A stretch of 64,000 bases of DNA from CAYRHN01 sp964424115 (GCA_964424115.1 CAYRHN010000009.1:1-64000); one strand, 5' to 3'. Shown: positions 39,238 to 47,963, counted from the stretch's first letter. Notes: generated by a model from the letters alone, not told the origin. Numbers and translations are program-made.

Positions 39238-40272
39238 ATGGAAGAATTGACCGCCCGCCAAAAACTGATCCTGACTCTGGTTATCCACGAATATACCCGG
39301 GATGCCCAGCCGGTCAGTTCACGCCAGTTGGTTGAATCCTATCACCTGGATATGAGCTCTGCTACCGTGCGCAATGAGATGCTGGCCCTGACCGAGATGG
39401 GCTACCTGCGCCAGCCGCATACTTCTGCCGGGCGCACCCCCTCCGAGCAAGGTTACCGCTATTTTGTCGGTCGTCTGCTGCGCGATATCGAGGTGCCTGA
39501 CGACACCCGGCGCATGATCAGCCACCAGTTCTACCAGATGCATAATGATGTAGAACAATGGATGCGCCTCGGGGCCTCGGTGCTGGCCTCCCAATCCCAC
39601 GGCGCCTCGCTGATCACCGCACCTCACCTGGAGCATGCCCGCCTGAAGCACATCGAATTGATCGCCACACGCGGCCGGCAGATCTTGATGGTCATGGTAA
39701 TGATCGGCGGCGAGATCCACCAGCGCATCGAAAACCTGGAGGAACCGATCACCCAGGAGCAGCTTTCCACGGTGGCCTTGCACTTGAACGGGCTGCTTGA
39801 AGGCAAGGATGCCGGCGAGATCCAGGCCCTGCGCAGCGGTTTCTCTGCCCTGGAGGACAATATAACGGATTGGTTATTAGACGAGATGAACCAGGCTAAT
39901 GCCCTCCCCACCGGACAGATTTACCTGGACGGGCTGGCAAATGTACTCTCCGAACCGGATTTTTCCGGCGTCGAAGAAGCCCGCCGCGCCCTGACCGTGC
40001 TGGAAGAGCGCACCCGCCTGCAAGACCTGCTGGCGCGGACCGTGATGACCAGCGGGATCGGAAGCGTGCAGGTGCTGATCGGCGGCGAGGGCACCTGGGA
40101 CGAGCTGCGCTCTTGCTCAGTTGTCCTGGCCCGCTACGGCGCCCCCGGCCTGGCCACCGGCACCCTGGGCGTGCTTGGTCCCATGCGCATGTCCTATGGA
40201 CGTACCATTTCTACCGTGCGCTTTGTGGCCGGCCTGCTCAGCGAATTAGTCTCTGAAATTCCGGTCGATTGA
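39238..40272 (+). CDS. hrcA: Heat-inducible transcription repressor HrcA
   Basis: 344 residues. The N-terminal winged helix contains LTARQKLILTLVIHEYTRDAQPVSSRQL and SSATVRNEMLALTEMGYLRQPHTSAGRTPSEQGYRYFV, the HrcA hallmark. A GAF-like dimerisation domain follows. HrcA represses heat-shock genes by binding CIRCE and is kept active by chaperonin. The ATG at 39238 lies 14 nt after the CIRCE element; the longer frame would start inside the operator. It heads the grpE-dnaK-dnaJ-prmA operon. Confidence 0.95.
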   Translation: MEELTARQKLILTLVIHEYTRDAQPVSSRQLVESYHLDMSSATVRNEMLALTEMGYLRQPHTSAGRTPSEQGYRYFVGRLLRDIEVPDDTRRMISHQFYQMHNDVEQWMRLGASVLASQSHGASLITAPHLEHARLKHIELIATRGRQILMVMVMIGGEIHQRIENLEEPITQEQLSTVALHLNGLLEGKDAGEIQALRSGFSALEDNITDWLLDEMNQANALPTGQIYLDGLANVLSEPDFSGVEEARRALTVLEERTRLQDLLARTVMTSGIGSVQVLIGGEGTWDELRSCSVVLARYGAPGLATGTLGVLGPMRMSYGRTISTVRFVAGLLSELVSEIPVD

Positions 40273-40294
40273 CCGTCAGGAGGTGTGTTAGAGA

Positions 40295-40912
40295 ATGAAA
40301 AAAGACAAGCAACACAAAGAACCCCACCCGAACCCAGAAGAACCCGTTACTCCCCCCCAGGAGAACGGGCAATCCGGGCAGGCCGAGCAGTCCCTCCCCG
40401 CTCCGGAAGCGGAAGCTCAGCCGGTGATGGTGGCGTTGACGATGGAAGAGTACGACGCTCTGCAAAAGCAGTTGGAACAGGCTACCCAGCAATCCCGTGA
40501 TTATCAGGAAGGCTGGGCCCGCGAACGAGCTGATTTCCAAAACTACCGCAAGCGCATGGAACGCGACCAGGTACAGCTCAGCCAGAACATTACCGGGAAT
40601 GTGGTCAAGAAATACCTCACCGTCCTGGACGACCTGGAACGTGCGGTTAAAGCCTGCCCCGCGGAGGGGTTGGGAGCCGCCTGGGGCGAAGGCGTGGTGC
40701 TGATCGTGCGCAAGCTGAACAGCATTTTGGAAGCTGAAAGTGTACGCCCGATCCAGGCCGAAGGCCAAATGTTCGACCCCGCCTTGCATGAGGCAATCAC
40801 GCATGAAGATCATCCCGATTTTCAAAGCGGCCAAATTATTGAAGTAGTTCAACAAGGTTACACCATCGGAGACCGGGTGCTGCGCCCGGCGATGGTTCGA
40901 GTAGCTCGATAG
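40295..40912 (+). CDS. grpE: Nucleotide exchange factor GrpE
   Basis: 205 residues: a charged, Pro/Glu-rich disordered N-terminus, a long helix (about 50-100) with the GrpE phrase ERADFQNYRKRMERD, and a small beta domain ending in GYTIGDRVLRPAMVRVA, the usual GrpE C-terminus. It exchanges ADP for ATP on DnaK. AGGAGGTG precedes the ATG; dnaK follows after 12 nt. Confidence 0.95.
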   Translation: MKKDKQHKEPHPNPEEPVTPPQENGQSGQAEQSLPAPEAEAQPVMVALTMEEYDALQKQLEQATQQSRDYQEGWARERADFQNYRKRMERDQVQLSQNITGNVVKKYLTVLDDLERAVKACPAEGLGAAWGEGVVLIVRKLNSILEAESVRPIQAEGQMFDPALHEAITHEDHPDFQSGQIIEVVQQGYTIGDRVLRPAMVRVAR

Positions 40913-40924
40913 GAGGAATATTCT

Positions 40925-42847
40925 ATGGGAAAAATCATTGGTATCGATCTGGGCACAACCAACTCGGTTGCGGCAGTGATGGTCGGCGGAGAGCCGGTCG
41001 TCATCCCCACCGCCGAAGGCGAACGCCTGTGCCCCTCAGTGGTGGCCGTGAACAAGAATCACGAGCGATTGGTCGGCCGCACTGCCCGCAACCAGGCAGT
41101 GGTCAATCCTGAAAACACCATCTTCTCCATCAAACGCTTCATGGGACGTAAATATGACGACCCCGAAGTGCAGAGGACCGTCAGCCGCGTGCCTTACAAG
41201 GTCACCAAGGCTCCCAACGGGGACGTGCGCGTGACCCTGGACGGCAAGGAATATTCCCCGCCGGAAATTTCGGCCATGATCCTGGCCAAGTTGAAGGCCG
41301 ACGCTGAAGCCTACCTGGGCGAGACCATCACCCAGGCTGTCATTACCGTCCCGGCTTACTTCAACGACGCCCAGCGCAACGCCACCAAGGATGCCGGACG
41401 CATCGCCGGGTTGGAAGTGCTGCGCATCATTAATGAACCGACCGCTTCCTCGCTGGCCTACGGGCTGGACAAGAAGAAGAACGAGGTCATCGCGGTCTAC
41501 GACCTGGGTGGCGGCACCTTCGATATCTCCGTCCTGGACGTGGGCGAAGGCGTCTTCGAGGTCAAATCCACCAGCGGCGATACCTTCCTGGGCGGCGATG
41601 ACTTCGACATCCGCGTCATGGATTATCTGCTGGAAGAATTCAAGAAAGCCAACAGCATGGATCTGCGCAACGACCGCCAGGCCTTGCAGCGCCTCAAGGA
41701 AGCTGCTGAAAAGGCCAAGATCGAGCTCTCCACCATGCTGCAGACCGAGATCAATCTGCCCTACATCACCGCCGACGCCACCGGCCCCAAGCACCTGGTG
41801 ATCACCCTCACCCGCGCCAAGCTGGAACAGCTGACCGGCGACCTGATCAGCCATTCGCTGGATCCCGTGCGGCGCGCCATCTCCGATGCCAGCCTGAAGG
41901 CCGCGGACATCAACGAGGTGGTCATGGTAGGCGGTATGACCCGCATGCCGGCCGTGCAGGATGCTGTACGCAAGGAATTCGGCAAAGAGCCCCACAAGGG
42001 CGTCAACCCGGATGAGGTGGTCGCAGTGGGCGCCGCCATCCAGGCAGCCGTGCTGAGCGGGGATGTCAAGGGCGTCATCCTGGTGGATGTCACCCCGCTG
42101 ACCCTCTCGGTAGAAACCATGGGCGGCGTGGCCACCCCCCTGATCGAGCGCAACACCAACATCCCGGTGCGCAAGAGCCAGATCTTCTCCACCGCCAGCG
42201 ACGGGCAAACCCAGGTGGAGATCCACGTCCTGCAGGGCGAACGCTCTCTGGCCGCGGATAACAAATCCCTGGGCAAGTTCATCCTGGACGGTATCCCACC
42301 GGCCCCGCGCGGCATGCCCCAGATCGAGGTCACTTTTGACATCGACTCGAACGGCATCCTCAACGTGACCGCCAGCGACAAAGCCACCGGGCGCAGCCAG
42401 CACATCACCATCACGGCTTCCTCCGGCCTGAGCGAGACCGAGATCGAGAAGATGCGCAAAGAGGCTGAGGCCAACGCCGAGACCGACCGCAAGCGCAAGG
42501 ACCTGATCGAGGCGCGCAACTACGCCGACAGCACCATCTACACCTGCGAAAAGACTCTCAAGGATCTGGGCGACAAGGCCCCTGCCGACGTCAAGACCCA
42601 GGTGGAAGAGGGCGTCAAGAAACTGCGCGAGGAGATGAAATCCGAGGATGCCTCCGCCATCCGCCGCATGACCGATGACCTGGGCGCCACCCTGCAAAAA
42701 CTGGGTGCGAGTATGTACCAGCAGCCCGGCGCAGCCGGCGGCCCCGGAGCCACTCCTCCTCCCTCCGACGGACCAGAAGCCGGTCCCTCTGGCAGCGAGA
42801 ACCCCGGCGGCGACAACGTGGTTGACGGCGAGTTCAGAAACGCGTAA
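40925..42847 (+). CDS. dnaK: Chaperone protein DnaK (Hsp70)
   Basis: 640 residues, full length. Nucleotide-binding domain motifs are IGIDLGTTNSVAAVM at the N-terminus, VPAYFNDAQRNATKDAG, YDLGGGTFDISVLD and VMVGGMTRMPAVQ. The substrate-binding domain begins near 385 (VTPLTLSVETMGG) and the lid runs to a Pro/Gly-rich tail. The late EF-like tail of other DnaKs is replaced by GEFRNA. AGGAGGAAT precedes the ATG. A hairpin separates it from dnaJ. Confidence 0.98.
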   Translation: MGKIIGIDLGTTNSVAAVMVGGEPVVIPTAEGERLCPSVVAVNKNHERLVGRTARNQAVVNPENTIFSIKRFMGRKYDDPEVQRTVSRVPYKVTKAPNGDVRVTLDGKEYSPPEISAMILAKLKADAEAYLGETITQAVITVPAYFNDAQRNATKDAGRIAGLEVLRIINEPTASSLAYGLDKKKNEVIAVYDLGGGTFDISVLDVGEGVFEVKSTSGDTFLGGDDFDIRVMDYLLEEFKKANSMDLRNDRQALQRLKEAAEKAKIELSTMLQTEINLPYITADATGPKHLVITLTRAKLEQLTGDLISHSLDPVRRAISDASLKAADINEVVMVGGMTRMPAVQDAVRKEFGKEPHKGVNPDEVVAVGAAIQAAVLSGDVKGVILVDVTPLTLSVETMGGVATPLIERNTNIPVRKSQIFSTASDGQTQVEIHVLQGERSLAADNKSLGKFILDGIPPAPRGMPQIEVTFDIDSNGILNVTASDKATGRSQHITITASSGLSETEIEKMRKEAEANAETDRKRKDLIEARNYADSTIYTCEKTLKDLGDKAPADVKTQVEEGVKKLREEMKSEDASAIRRMTDDLGATLQKLGASMYQQPGAAGGPGATPPPSDGPEAGPSGSENPGGDNVVDGEFRNA

Positions 42848-42869
42848 AATAAGCCCACTCGGCTTGCAT

Positions 42870-42905
42870 TCACCGCAGAGGTCGTGGTTCACGCCTCTGC
42901 GGTGA
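42870..42905 (+). other. Hairpin between dnaK and dnaJ
   Basis: TCACCGCAGAGG (42870-42881) pairs perfectly with CCTCTGCGGTGA (42894-42905), and the loop itself can pair (CGTG/CACG). There is no T-run after it, and dnaJ begins 19 nt later. A partial terminator or an mRNA-processing element that lowers dnaJ relative to dnaK is plausible. The sequence resembles intergenic CACCGCAGAGG-type repeats. Confidence 0.65.
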
Positions 42906-42924
42906 TCAAATTCTAAGGAAACTT

Positions 42925-44037
42925 ATGGCATCGCGTGACTTTTATGAAATTCTGGGAGTATCCCGCAGCGCCAGCCCGGAAGAGATCAAATCCGCCTTCC
43001 GCGGTCTGGCTCTCCAGTACCATCCCGATGTAAATAAAGACCCCGGAGCTAACGATCACTTCAAAGAGATCAACGAGGCCTACGCGGTGCTTTCCGATCC
43101 GGAAAAACGCGCCGCCTACGACCGTTATGGGGAAGCGGGGGTGAGCGGCTTTGGCGGCGGCACGCCCGATTTCACTAACTTCGCCGACATCTTCGAAGAG
43201 ATCTTCGGCTTTGGCGGCGGCGCCGGACGCCGGCGCAATGCCCCGCGGCGCGGCGCCGACCTGAGCTACTCGGTCACGCTGACCTTTGAAGAAGCCGCCT
43301 TTGGCGTGGAAAAAGAGATCGAGATCACCCGCGACGAGGCCTGCGCCACCTGCCACGGCAGCGGCTCCGAACCCGGCACCGGCAGCGCCACCTGCGCCAC
43401 CTGCGGCGGGCGCGGCGAAGTGCGCCAGGTGCGCCAGACCTTCCTCGGCTCGATGGTCCAGGTCACCCCCTGCCCCACCTGCAACGGACGCGGCAAGGTC
43501 ATCAACAATCCCTGCCACACCTGCCGCGGGCGCGGGGTGGAACGCCGTACCAGCCGTAAATCCATTCCCATTCCCGGCGGCGTGGATAACGGCACACAGA
43601 TCCGCCTGGCCGGTGAAGGCCAGCCCGGCGAGAACGGCGGCCCGCACGGCAATCTGTTCGTTGAGATCCAGGTCAAGCCGCACAAGTTCTTCCAGCGCCG
43701 CCAGAACGACATCCTGCTCGACCTGAATATCAATATTGCCCAGGCCGTGCTGGGCGCTGAAATTGAAGTGCCCACCCTGGAAGCCCCCACCCGCCTCAAC
43801 ATCCCGCCAGGCACGCAACCCGGGAAGGTCTTCACCCTTAAGGGCAAAGGCATCCCCAACGTGCGCGGCGGAGGACGCGGGGATGAAAAGATTATTATTA
43901 ATATTGAAGTGCCCACGCGTCTGACCGGCGACCAGCGCAAGCTGTTTGAACAACTGGCCCAGACCATGGGCAGCGAAGTTCGCCCACAGGAACACAGCAG
44001 CCTGTGGGAGGTGCTCAAGGAGGTGTTTGGTGGATGA
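42925..44037 (+). CDS. dnaJ: Chaperone protein DnaJ (Hsp40)
   Basis: 370 residues. The J domain (about 1-70) contains the HPD motif in YHPDVNKD; a Gly/Phe-rich segment follows. The zinc-finger domain then has four CxxCxGxG-type motifs (CATCHGSG, CATCGGRG, CPTCNGRG, CHTCRGRG). The C-terminal substrate-binding domains follow (IPPGTQPGKVF). It stimulates DnaK ATPase and delivers unfolded clients. Its last codons overlap the next gene, prmA. Confidence 0.96.
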   Translation: MASRDFYEILGVSRSASPEEIKSAFRGLALQYHPDVNKDPGANDHFKEINEAYAVLSDPEKRAAYDRYGEAGVSGFGGGTPDFTNFADIFEEIFGFGGGAGRRRNAPRRGADLSYSVTLTFEEAAFGVEKEIEITRDEACATCHGSGSEPGTGSATCATCGGRGEVRQVRQTFLGSMVQVTPCPTCNGRGKVINNPCHTCRGRGVERRTSRKSIPIPGGVDNGTQIRLAGEGQPGENGGPHGNLFVEIQVKPHKFFQRRQNDILLDLNINIAQAVLGAEIEVPTLEAPTRLNIPPGTQPGKVFTLKGKGIPNVRGGGRGDEKIIINIEVPTRLTGDQRKLFEQLAQTMGSEVRPQEHSSLWEVLKEVFGG

Positions 44038-44977
44038 GGCTCGTTGGCTTGAAATCTCGATGACGGTGGACGGCGAACTGGCCGAGGCCGTTTCGGAAGT
44101 GATCGACCGCTACGTTTCCAACGGCGTGGTGATCGAAAGTGGGGTGAAATTCAGTGAACAGCAGCCGGAAGGCACCGCCTTTGGACCGGTACGCATCTTC
44201 GGCTACCTCGCCATCGATGAACACATCGAGGAAACCCGCCAGCGTCTGTTGGAATCGCTTTACTTTCTCGGCCGCATCCGCCCGCTGCCCGAACCGACCT
44301 TTCGCCCGGTGGTGGACGAGGACTGGATGGCCGCCTGGAAGAAGCATTACCACCCCATCCCGATCGGCCAGCGCCTGTTGATCCTGCCCGCCTGGCTGGA
44401 GAACCCCAATCCCCAGCGCATCGCAGTCAAGATCGACCCCAACATGGCCTTTGGCACCGGCACCCACCCCACCACCCAGTTGTGCCTGATGATGATCGAG
44501 AAGCACCTCGAGCCCGGCCAGGCGGTGATCGACGTCGGCTGCGGCTCGGGCATCCTTTCCATTGCCGCACTCAAACTGGGCGCGGGCAAGGCCCTGGCGG
44601 TGGATATCGACAACGCCGCCATCCGCTCCACCCGCGAGAACGCCGAGACCAACGGCATCTTCGAAGGCCTGGAAACCGGCCTCGGCTCGGTGATGGAGAT
44701 CCGCCAGGCGCAGTTCACCTACCGGCGCGCTCCGCTGGTGCTGGCCAACATCCTCGCCCCGGTCATCAACCGCCTGTTCGACGACGGGCTGGCCGAGCTG
44801 GTCTGCCGCAACGGCAAGATCATCCTCTCCGGCATTCTGGTGGAGCAGGCCTCCGCCGTGCGCCAATCCGCCGAGGAGCACGGCCTGGAATGGGTGGAAA
44901 CCGTTCAGGAGAACGACTGGATCGCCATAGTGCTCCACCGCCCGGATATTCACGATAACCTACCCGGCTGCGCGTAA
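44030..44977 (+). CDS. prmA: Ribosomal protein L11 methyltransferase
   Basis: 315 residues from a GTG inside the dnaJ 3' end (8-nt overlap), with AAGGAGG 6 nt before it. The PrmA layout is clear: an N-terminal substrate-recognition domain starting ARWLEISMTVDGELAEAVSEV, then the methyltransferase domain with KIDPNMAFGTGTHPTTQLC, VIDVGCGSGILSIAALKLGA (the AdoMet site) and VLANILAPVI. It trimethylates lysines of ribosomal protein L11. Its placement at the end of the heat-shock operon would put it under HrcA control. Confidence 0.95.
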   Translation: MDEARWLEISMTVDGELAEAVSEVIDRYVSNGVVIESGVKFSEQQPEGTAFGPVRIFGYLAIDEHIEETRQRLLESLYFLGRIRPLPEPTFRPVVDEDWMAAWKKHYHPIPIGQRLLILPAWLENPNPQRIAVKIDPNMAFGTGTHPTTQLCLMMIEKHLEPGQAVIDVGCGSGILSIAALKLGAGKALAVDIDNAAIRSTRENAETNGIFEGLETGLGSVMEIRQAQFTYRRAPLVLANILAPVINRLFDDGLAELVCRNGKIILSGILVEQASAVRQSAEEHGLEWVETVQENDWIAIVLHRPDIHDNLPGCA

Positions 44978-45019
44978 CGTCTTCCCTTTCTCGCAAATTC
45001 TAATAATGTCCTATAATCA

Positions 45020-45056
45020 ATAGAGTGCGCTGAAGCGCACTCTATGTGTTTTTTGA
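45020..45056 (+). terminator. Intrinsic terminator of the heat-shock operon
   Basis: TAGAGTGCGC-TGAA-GCGCACTCTA, a perfect 10-bp stem with a tetraloop, is followed by TGTGTTTTTTG. It ends the hrcA-to-prmA transcript. Confidence 0.9.
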
Positions 45057-45112
45057 TCATTATTCACCCCGCGAGATCCCCATAAGGAAGGAAGTAACAG
45101 GAGGGTAAAGAT

Positions 45113-46102
45113 TTGAAGCAAAAAAGATTGATTGCTATTTGTTGGATATTATTATTCTGCTTCGTTCCAGCCTGTGGTTCCTGGATCCCAACAGCAACAG
45201 ATCCTGATCTATTAGATTTGCCTCTAAAACCGATCGTATCTGCAAATTGGACGAATGATTCCCAGCGGGTTTTCTTGACCCAATCCAAGAGAATCCCTGA
45301 AGCACATTTCGAAACAAAATTTGGCTTCTATGATTGGAAGAATAATTCTTTGGAAATGTTAGATATCCCTGAAATGAAGGACGTGGCGATTGCTTGGGCT
45401 GACCTAAGTAATAATGAAGAATGGTTGGTATATAGCGTTTCCTCTATCCAGGATGTTTACCCAGCCTATGAATTGTTTGTGTATGATATCAGACACGCAA
45501 CCAATCTGGATTTGGGCGTGAATGGACGTTTGCCAACCATATCCCCGGATGGGAAGAAGGTTGTTTATTGGAACGAGAGGGATTCTGGGATCTATTCTTT
45601 TATTTATGACATTGCCTCAAAAAGACAAGATCCCCTTTTTGAGTACTCGTTTGATTCGGATAACCCTAGGAATTGGTGGGTAGAGGGATCAGATTGGAGC
45701 CCAGATGGGCTAAAAATGGCGTATTCGATTTATTCTGATACCAGTCAGGGTTATATATCTTCAATAATCGGCATATGGGATTTTCGGGAGAATAAGCGGG
45801 TTGAACTGATAAAGCTTGATAAGAAGGGAATTAGCCAGCCTGTCTGGAGTCCAGATAGCCGTTACATTGAATACTATACCATTATTCCTACGGAGGAATT
45901 TTGGACCATATCCATATTTGACACCCAACAAAAATGCGTGGTAGGAAACTATCCAATCCAGAAAATCAAATTAGAATTAATGAAATGGATGCCAAATGGA
46001 GAATCATTTGCTGTGATTTCCCCCTTGGACAAAATGTTTTTTATTGATATTGGTAAGAATTTTGGCGGTCCTTACAACCAATCTACTTGCCCTGTCCAAT
46101 AA
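45113..46102 (+). CDS. Beta-propeller-like lipoprotein, AT-rich gene
   Basis: 329 residues starting with TTG (AGGAGGG at 45099-45105). The signal peptide ends in VPAC (Cys near 21). The mature part repeats TolB/WD40-like phrases: TISPDGKKVVYWNE, DWSPDGLKMAYSI, VWSPDSRYIEYYTI. That is consistent with a beta-propeller of six or so blades. The codon use is much AT-richer than in the flanking heat-shock genes, suggesting a different origin. The broken lipoprotein gene at 14836 has the same build. Function unknown. Confidence 0.72.
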   Translation: MKQKRLIAICWILLFCFVPACGSWIPTATDPDLLDLPLKPIVSANWTNDSQRVFLTQSKRIPEAHFETKFGFYDWKNNSLEMLDIPEMKDVAIAWADLSNNEEWLVYSVSSIQDVYPAYELFVYDIRHATNLDLGVNGRLPTISPDGKKVVYWNERDSGIYSFIYDIASKRQDPLFEYSFDSDNPRNWWVEGSDWSPDGLKMAYSIYSDTSQGYISSIIGIWDFRENKRVELIKLDKKGISQPVWSPDSRYIEYYTIIPTEEFWTISIFDTQQKCVVGNYPIQKIKLELMKWMPNGESFAVISPLDKMFFIDIGKNFGGPYNQSTCPVQ

Positions 46103-46167
46103 GAATAATATTTCCGTAGCGCATGCCAGCCTGCGCTACCCAGACCATTTGTTGAAACCTCCTTCCA

Positions 46168-46196
46168 TTGACATTCATTGGCTGATAGGGTATCCT
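46168..46196 (+). promoter_or_regulatory. Promoter TTGACA-17-TATCCT of the SRP RNA gene
   Basis: TTGACA (46168-46173) and TATCCT (46191-46196), spaced 17 nt, place transcription start at about 46203, exactly where the RNA's closing stem begins. Confidence 0.75.
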
Positions 46197-46202
46197 TAGG
46201 CC

Positions 46203-46311
46203 CAGTCCGGGTGGGACCGGCGCGGCGAAAACCTTCGAACCCCGCCAGGTCCGAGAGGAAGCAACGGTAAGGAGACCCTTTCGGGCGCCGCCGGCAAACC
46301 TATCCGGACTA
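46203..46311 (+). ncRNA. ffs: Signal recognition particle RNA, small bacterial (4.5S) type
   Basis: The conserved SRP core CCAGGTCCGAGAGGAAGCA lies at 46245-46263, matching the E. coli TCAGGTCCGGAAGGAAGCA with one inserted base near the tetraloop region. AGTCCGG (46204-46210) and CCGGACT (46304-46310) close the outer stem, and a T-rich run (ATTTTATTT) follows as terminator. The RNA binds Ffh and guides membrane-protein insertion. It is about 108 nt, without an Alu domain. Confidence 0.9.
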
Positions 46312-46333
46312 TTTTATTTAAAGGATTTCCCCC

Positions 46334-47221
46334 ATGACCCAAACCCCTCCGGTTTGCAGTTACGAAGGCTCCGATTATCAAACCTCCTTCTGGGATCAGG
46401 GCGGCCGCGCTTATGAGGACGCGGTGGAAGTGGTCGCCTTACGCCGCCTGCTGCCCAAAGAAGGCAAATTGTTATTGGAACTGGGCGCCGGCGCCGGGCG
46501 CAATACCCCCCGCTACGAAGGCTATGAGCAGATCGTTCTGGTCGATTATTCGCTGACCCAGCTCCAGCAGGCCCGCCAGCGCCTGGGCGATTCCCCGCGC
46601 TACCGCTACGTGGCCGCCGATATCTACCGCCTGCCCTTCGTGGGCGGGTTGTTTGACGGCGCGACGATGATCCGCACCCTGCACCACATGGCCGAAGCGC
46701 GCCGCGCGCTGGACCAGGTGCACCGCACGCTGCAAACCAGCGCCATTTTCATCCTCGAATACGCCAACAAGAAGAACATCAAGTCCATCCTGCGCTACGC
46801 CCTGCGCCGCCAGAGCTGGAACCCCTTCTCGCCCGAGCCGGTCGAGTTCGCCCCGCTCAATTTCGATTTCCACCCTGCCACGGTGCGCGCCTGGCTGCAG
46901 CAGGCCGGGTTCATCCTCGAACGCACCCTGACCGTCTCGCACTTCCGCGTCGGCTGGATGAAGCGCCTCCTGCCGCTCAAGTTCCTCGTCTGGCTGGATT
47001 CGCTCTGCCAACCGACTGGCGCCTGGTGGCAGCTCACCCCCAGCGTTTTCACCCGCAGCCGCGCCGCGGGCCAGACCCCGCCCGCCGCGGAGGGGGAGTT
47101 CTTCCGCTGCCCGGCCTGCGAGGCCGCCCTGCCGGACACCCCGCCCGAGCTGGTCTGCCCATCCTGCGGGCGCACCTACCCGGTCGTAGACGGCATCTAC
47201 GACCTGCGAAACAAGGAATAA
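46334..47221 (+). CDS. SAM-dependent methyltransferase fused to a Trm112-like zinc ribbon
   Basis: 295 residues. The class I methyltransferase core has LLLELGAGAGRNTPRY (about 38-53), an acidic residue at the end of strand 2 (LVDYSLTQL), YVAADIYRLPF, and MIRTLHHMAEARRAL. After a Pro/Ala linker, the last 45 residues form a zinc ribbon (CPACEAALP, CPSCGRTYPVVDGIYDLR) of the Trm112 type. Trm112 proteins normally bind and activate methyltransferases in trans; here partner and enzyme are joined. The substrate is unknown. It starts 22 nt after the SRP RNA and ends in an inverted repeat. Confidence 0.85.
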   Translation: MTQTPPVCSYEGSDYQTSFWDQGGRAYEDAVEVVALRRLLPKEGKLLLELGAGAGRNTPRYEGYEQIVLVDYSLTQLQQARQRLGDSPRYRYVAADIYRLPFVGGLFDGATMIRTLHHMAEARRALDQVHRTLQTSAIFILEYANKKNIKSILRYALRRQSWNPFSPEPVEFAPLNFDFHPATVRAWLQQAGFILERTLTVSHFRVGWMKRLLPLKFLVWLDSLCQPTGAWWQLTPSVFTRSRAAGQTPPAAEGEFFRCPACEAALPDTPPELVCPSCGRTYPVVDGIYDLRNKE

Positions 47222-47230
47222 ACACCCTTC

Positions 47231-47321
47231 GAACACGGATAAACGCGGATCGAACGGATGAACGCGGATCTTTTAAGAACTCTATCCGTGGTCATCCGTA
47301 TTATCCGTTAGATCCGTGTTC
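47231..47321. repeat. CACGGATAAACGCGGAT-type inverted repeat
   Basis: The left arm begins GAACACGGATAAACGCGGAT and continues with further ACGGAT units to about 47269. The right arm (about 47284-47321) is its imperfect reverse complement, ending ATCCGTGTTC. Each arm of about 38 nt is itself built of roughly 10-nt units. It lies between convergent genes and encodes the last residues (FEHGSNG) of the YqeK-like protein. It can fold into a long hairpin and may stop transcription from both sides. Confidence 0.75.
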
Positions 47322-47879
47322 AAAGGCGATAAGCTCTTCACGCGCGGCGATCATCCAGGGATGCACGCAGCCCAATTCCGCCCGCCGCTGCCACAAATGA
47401 TCCAAATAAGCCAGCGCCCCCTGTTCCAGGCCGCGTTCCAATCCGGCGCGCAGCGCCGGTGCGTAGGGCGCCTCGCCCGCCTGATCCCAGGCCAGCTTAT
47501 CCGCGACGAAAAGCACCAGGTCCAGGGGCGCATACCCGGCCTTCAAGGTCGTGTGGCAGCCGATCGCGCTCAAGATGGCCGCATCTTCCACCCCAAATTC
47601 CTGCCGCGCCAGCGCCGCCGAAAGTTTCTGGTGCAGGATCATCGGGAAGGCGGCTTCCTCGGCCAGGATCTCCAACCCAAAGCGCCGCGCTGCTTCCAGC
47701 CACTCCCCATTCGGGATCACGGCGCTGATATCGTGCAGCCAGGCCGCCTGAAGGGCCGATCCCTCGTCCACGCCGTAGGCCAGCGCCAGGTCGCGCGCCT
47801 CCAGCGCCACTGCTTGGCTGTGCTGCCAGGTGCGCGCGCACCCGTGCGCCAGCAGGTATTCACCGATACGGGATTTCAT
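47301..47879 (-). CDS. HD-domain hydrolase, YqeK-like
   Basis: 192 residues with a C-terminal-half pattern typical of YqeK (HTTLKAGYAPLDLVLFVADKLAW), an early His in TWQHSQAVALEA (about 20), and the HD pair in AAWLHDIS (about 49). YqeK enzymes hydrolyse diadenosine tetraphosphate symmetrically to two ADP. The C-terminus FEHGSNG is encoded by repeat DNA, and a 25-nt direct copy of part of that repeat lies just upstream of the start (47884-47908). Confidence 0.78.
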   Translation of the reverse strand: MKSRIGEYLLAHGCARTWQHSQAVALEARDLALAYGVDEGSALQAAWLHDISAVIPNGEWLEAARRFGLEILAEEAAFPMILHQKLSAALARQEFGVEDAAILSAIGCHTTLKAGYAPLDLVLFVADKLAWDQAGEAPYAPALRAGLERGLEQGALAYLDHLWQRRAELGCVHPWMIAAREELIAFEHGSNG

Positions 47880-47883
47880 TTGT

Positions 47884-47908
47884 ATCCGTTCGATCCGTGT
47901 TAAAGGGT
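47884..47908. repeat. Second copy of the 25-nt ATCCGTGTT repeat, flanking the YqeK-like gene
   Basis: TATCCGTTCGATCCGTGTT at 47884-47902 matches TATCCGTTAGATCCGTGTT at 47302-47320 in the same orientation with one change. The YqeK-like gene is thus bracketed by direct copies of this unit. The remaining bases to the methyltransferase (about 47909-47960) contain a CACCGCGAAGG-type word of another intergenic repeat style. Confidence 0.7.
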
Positions 47909-47963
47909 CTTTTCACCGCGAAGGAAAGCAAGAAGAAATAACAAATCTTTGCGGGGAGATCGA

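Noticed and set aside
41036..42892. A 618-codon minus-strand ORF opposite dnaK
   Set aside because: It is an antisense frame of a highly biased GC-rich gene, a known artefact for dnaK; no domain was seen.
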